From contig CALLSD010000020.1 in the NCBI GenBank assembly GCA_938014245.1, positions 1 to 13,916 of the forward strand: a stretch of DNA of 13,916 nt, written 5' to 3'. Shown here piece by piece: positions 12,863 through 13,916 of the stretch; within the stretch, counting starts at the first letter, position 1, and every line of letters starts with the position of its first letter. Origin of the DNA: an uncultured Actinomyces sp. (GTDB lineage Bacteria > Actinomycetota > Actinomycetes > Actinomycetales > Actinomycetaceae). Made by a program: the position numbers and the translations under genes. Below the pieces are notes generated by a model that saw only the letters and a program-made list of their open reading frames with translations, made no database searches and was not told where the DNA came from.

Positions 12863-13792
12863 ATGGGGACATCAGAAGTGATTTTGGTCGGAGTCGATGG
12901 CTCAAAGGAGAGCTACGCAGCAGTTAAGTGGGCAGCTGAGCGTTCAAAGGTACGTGACTGCCGCCTTCACATCATTTGTACCTACGCGGTCGCGTCCTAT
13001 GCAGCAGCAACTCTCGATGGGGGTTATGCAGTTCTTGATGATGCGGCTCTTAAGGAAGGCGCATCTCAAATCGTTCAGCAAGGCGTCGATCTTGCGCGTG
13101 AAATCGGTGCAACGAACGTGCATGGAGTTGTCGAGGCCGGAGATCCCGCGGGTATCCTCATCGACATGTCCAAGGAAGTCGACCTGATCGTTGTGGGATC
13201 GCGCGGCGGGGGAGGTTTCGCGGACCGTCTGCTGGGAACGGTCTCCTCTGCTCTTCCTGCACACGCGAAGTGCCCGGTCGTCATCGTTCCGCGTCATACC
13301 TCCGGTAAGGGATTCACCCCAGTTGAAAGAATCGTTGTTGGTTCCGATGGTTCGGAGGGCGCAACCTCTGCTCTGAAGCGGGCAATCGACGAGGCCGAGC
13401 TGTGGGATGCTCGTCTCACTGCGGTCGCAGCCGTACCGATGGCAACAGGGACGACCATGATGGCGTGGCTTCCCGCAAATATCGATCGCGATGCCATGTT
13501 GAAGGACGTCAAGGAAGGCCTTGACGCGGCTGTCGATCAAGCGCTGGACGGACGCTCACGCAAGGTTGCGCGCCATGCGCTTGATGGGTCTCCCTCCTCT
13601 TTGCTCATCGAGTTCTCGACCGCAGTTGATCTTGTAGTCGTGGGGACCCGAGGCCGTGGCGGCTTCGCTGGGATTTTGCTGGGATCAACCTCGCAGACGG
13701 TGATCGCGCATTCGACCTGCCCAGTTATGGTTGTTCCTTCGAAGCACCACGACGTTCTGCCTGATCCCGCACAAGAGTGGACAAGGCGCTAA
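12863..13792 (+). CDS. Tandem-domain universal stress protein
   Basis: This 309-residue cytoplasmic protein consists of two universal stress protein domains (about 4-144 and 155-293). Each begins with a beta strand and VxVDGS or VGSDGS (ILVGVDGSKES and IVVGSDGSEGA). Each ends with the nucleotide-binding motif G-x2-G-x9-G-S/T: GSRGGGGFADRLLGTVSSA and GTRGRGGFAGILLGSTSQT, followed by CPVVIVP and CPVMVVP. Both motifs are intact, so both domains should bind ATP. Tandem USPs are common in actinobacteria and are tied to hypoxia, stationary phase and other stresses. What this one does is not known. The start ATG at 12863 follows GAGGAGG at 12851-12857; the frame is open upstream to 12743, inside the terminator hairpin, and that extension is not credible. 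It is apparently a single gene. Confidence 0.93.
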   Translation: MGTSEVILVGVDGSKESYAAVKWAAERSKVRDCRLHIICTYAVASYAAATLDGGYAVLDDAALKEGASQIVQQGVDLAREIGATNVHGVVEAGDPAGILIDMSKEVDLIVVGSRGGGGFADRLLGTVSSALPAHAKCPVVIVPRHTSGKGFTPVERIVVGSDGSEGATSALKRAIDEAELWDARLTAVAAVPMATGTTMMAWLPANIDRDAMLKDVKEGLDAAVDQALDGRSRKVARHALDGSPSSLLIEFSTAVDLVVVGTRGRGGFAGILLGSTSQTVIAHSTCPVMVVPSKHHDVLPDPAQEWTRR

Positions 13793-13847
13793 ACACTCCC
13801 GAGCCTTGGCGTTTCGGTCGCCTCTGAGAAAGAGCTGCGTGAAATGG

Positions 13848-13853
13848 TAGTCT
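13848..13853 (+). promoter_or_regulatory. Possible -10 element of the tRNA-Arg gene
   Basis: TAGTCT lies 10 nt before the first base of the tRNA and fits TAnnnT. TGAGAA at 13825-13830, 17 bp upstream, is a weak -35. The 71-nt gap after the USP gene shows GGCG/CGCC near 13809-13822 but no U-tract. Confidence 0.4.
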
Positions 13854-13863
13854 ATGGGGGTGC

Positions 13864-13916
13864 GCCCTCGTAGCTCAGGGGATAGAGCACCGCTCTCCTA
13901 AAGCGGGTGTCGGACG
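13864..13916 (+). tRNA. tRNA-Arg (anticodon CCT), 3' end cut by the window
   Basis: The acceptor 5' strand GCCCTCG begins at 13864. The D arm is GCTC-AGGGGATA-GAGC (13873-13888). The anticodon arm is CCGCT-CTCCTAA-AGCGG (13890-13906) with anticodon CCT at 13897-13899, reading the AGG arginine codon. The variable loop GTGTC and the start of the T stem (GGACG) follow, and the window ends at 13916. About 20 bases including the T loop and acceptor 3' strand are outside. Confidence 0.93.

Noticed and set aside
1..13916. Mobile elements, CRISPR arrays or prophage genes
   Set aside because: No transposase, integrase, spaced direct repeats or abrupt change in composition was seen; gene content is ordinary core genome.

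Overview
The window looks like chromosomal core sequence from a high-GC Gram-positive actinobacterium, most likely of the Actinomycetaceae (Actinomyces, Schaalia or a relative). The evidence is the gene set: a DtxR-type iron regulator with every metal ligand of the corynebacterial protein in register, a DUF3027 gene overlapping a long-tailed cold-shock gene, a TPM protein paired with PspA, a c-di-AMP (ydaO-type) riboswitch before an NlpC/P60 hydrolase, and frequent GTG starts. I saw no insertion sequence, phage gene, CRISPR array or rRNA. The family assignment is inference.

Layout. At 2-319 is the 3' end of lysS, followed by a strong hairpin terminator. A SorC-family sugar-responsive regulator (minus strand, about 410-1375) and glycerol kinase glpK (1679-3193) diverge around an intergenic region with an inverted repeat that is a candidate operator. 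A NYN-domain (PIN-like) protein follows at 3253-3825; a perfect 12-bp inverted repeat brackets its start. A bidirectional terminator at 3831-3868 separates it from a minus-strand pair, a secreted/membrane TPM protein (4647-6689) and pspA (3879-4595), probably one envelope-stress operon. Divergent from that pair is a plus-strand pair, a cold-shock-domain protein (6784-7158) and DUF3027 (7151-7912), which overlap by 8 nt.

Then come an NCS2/AzgA-like purine permease (8030-9475) behind a structured leader, an MFS exporter with a His-rich tail (9602-10885), the DtxR/IdeR regulator (11021-11710), a c-di-AMP riboswitch (about 11855-11995) controlling a secreted NlpC/P60 hydrolase (12013-12732), a tandem universal stress protein (12863-13792), and the first two thirds of tRNA-Arg(CCT), cut by the window end.

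Functionally the window combines housekeeping genes (lysS, tRNA-Arg), carbon and purine uptake and use (glpK, NCS2) and envelope or stress functions (PspA-TPM, cold shock, NlpC/P60, USP, DtxR). I found no clearly new multi-gene system. The parts most worth a second look are non-coding: the inverted repeat around the NYN start, the three-way-junction leader before NCS2, the palindromes in the SorC-glpK and USP promoters, and alternative pairings around the c-di-AMP riboswitch.
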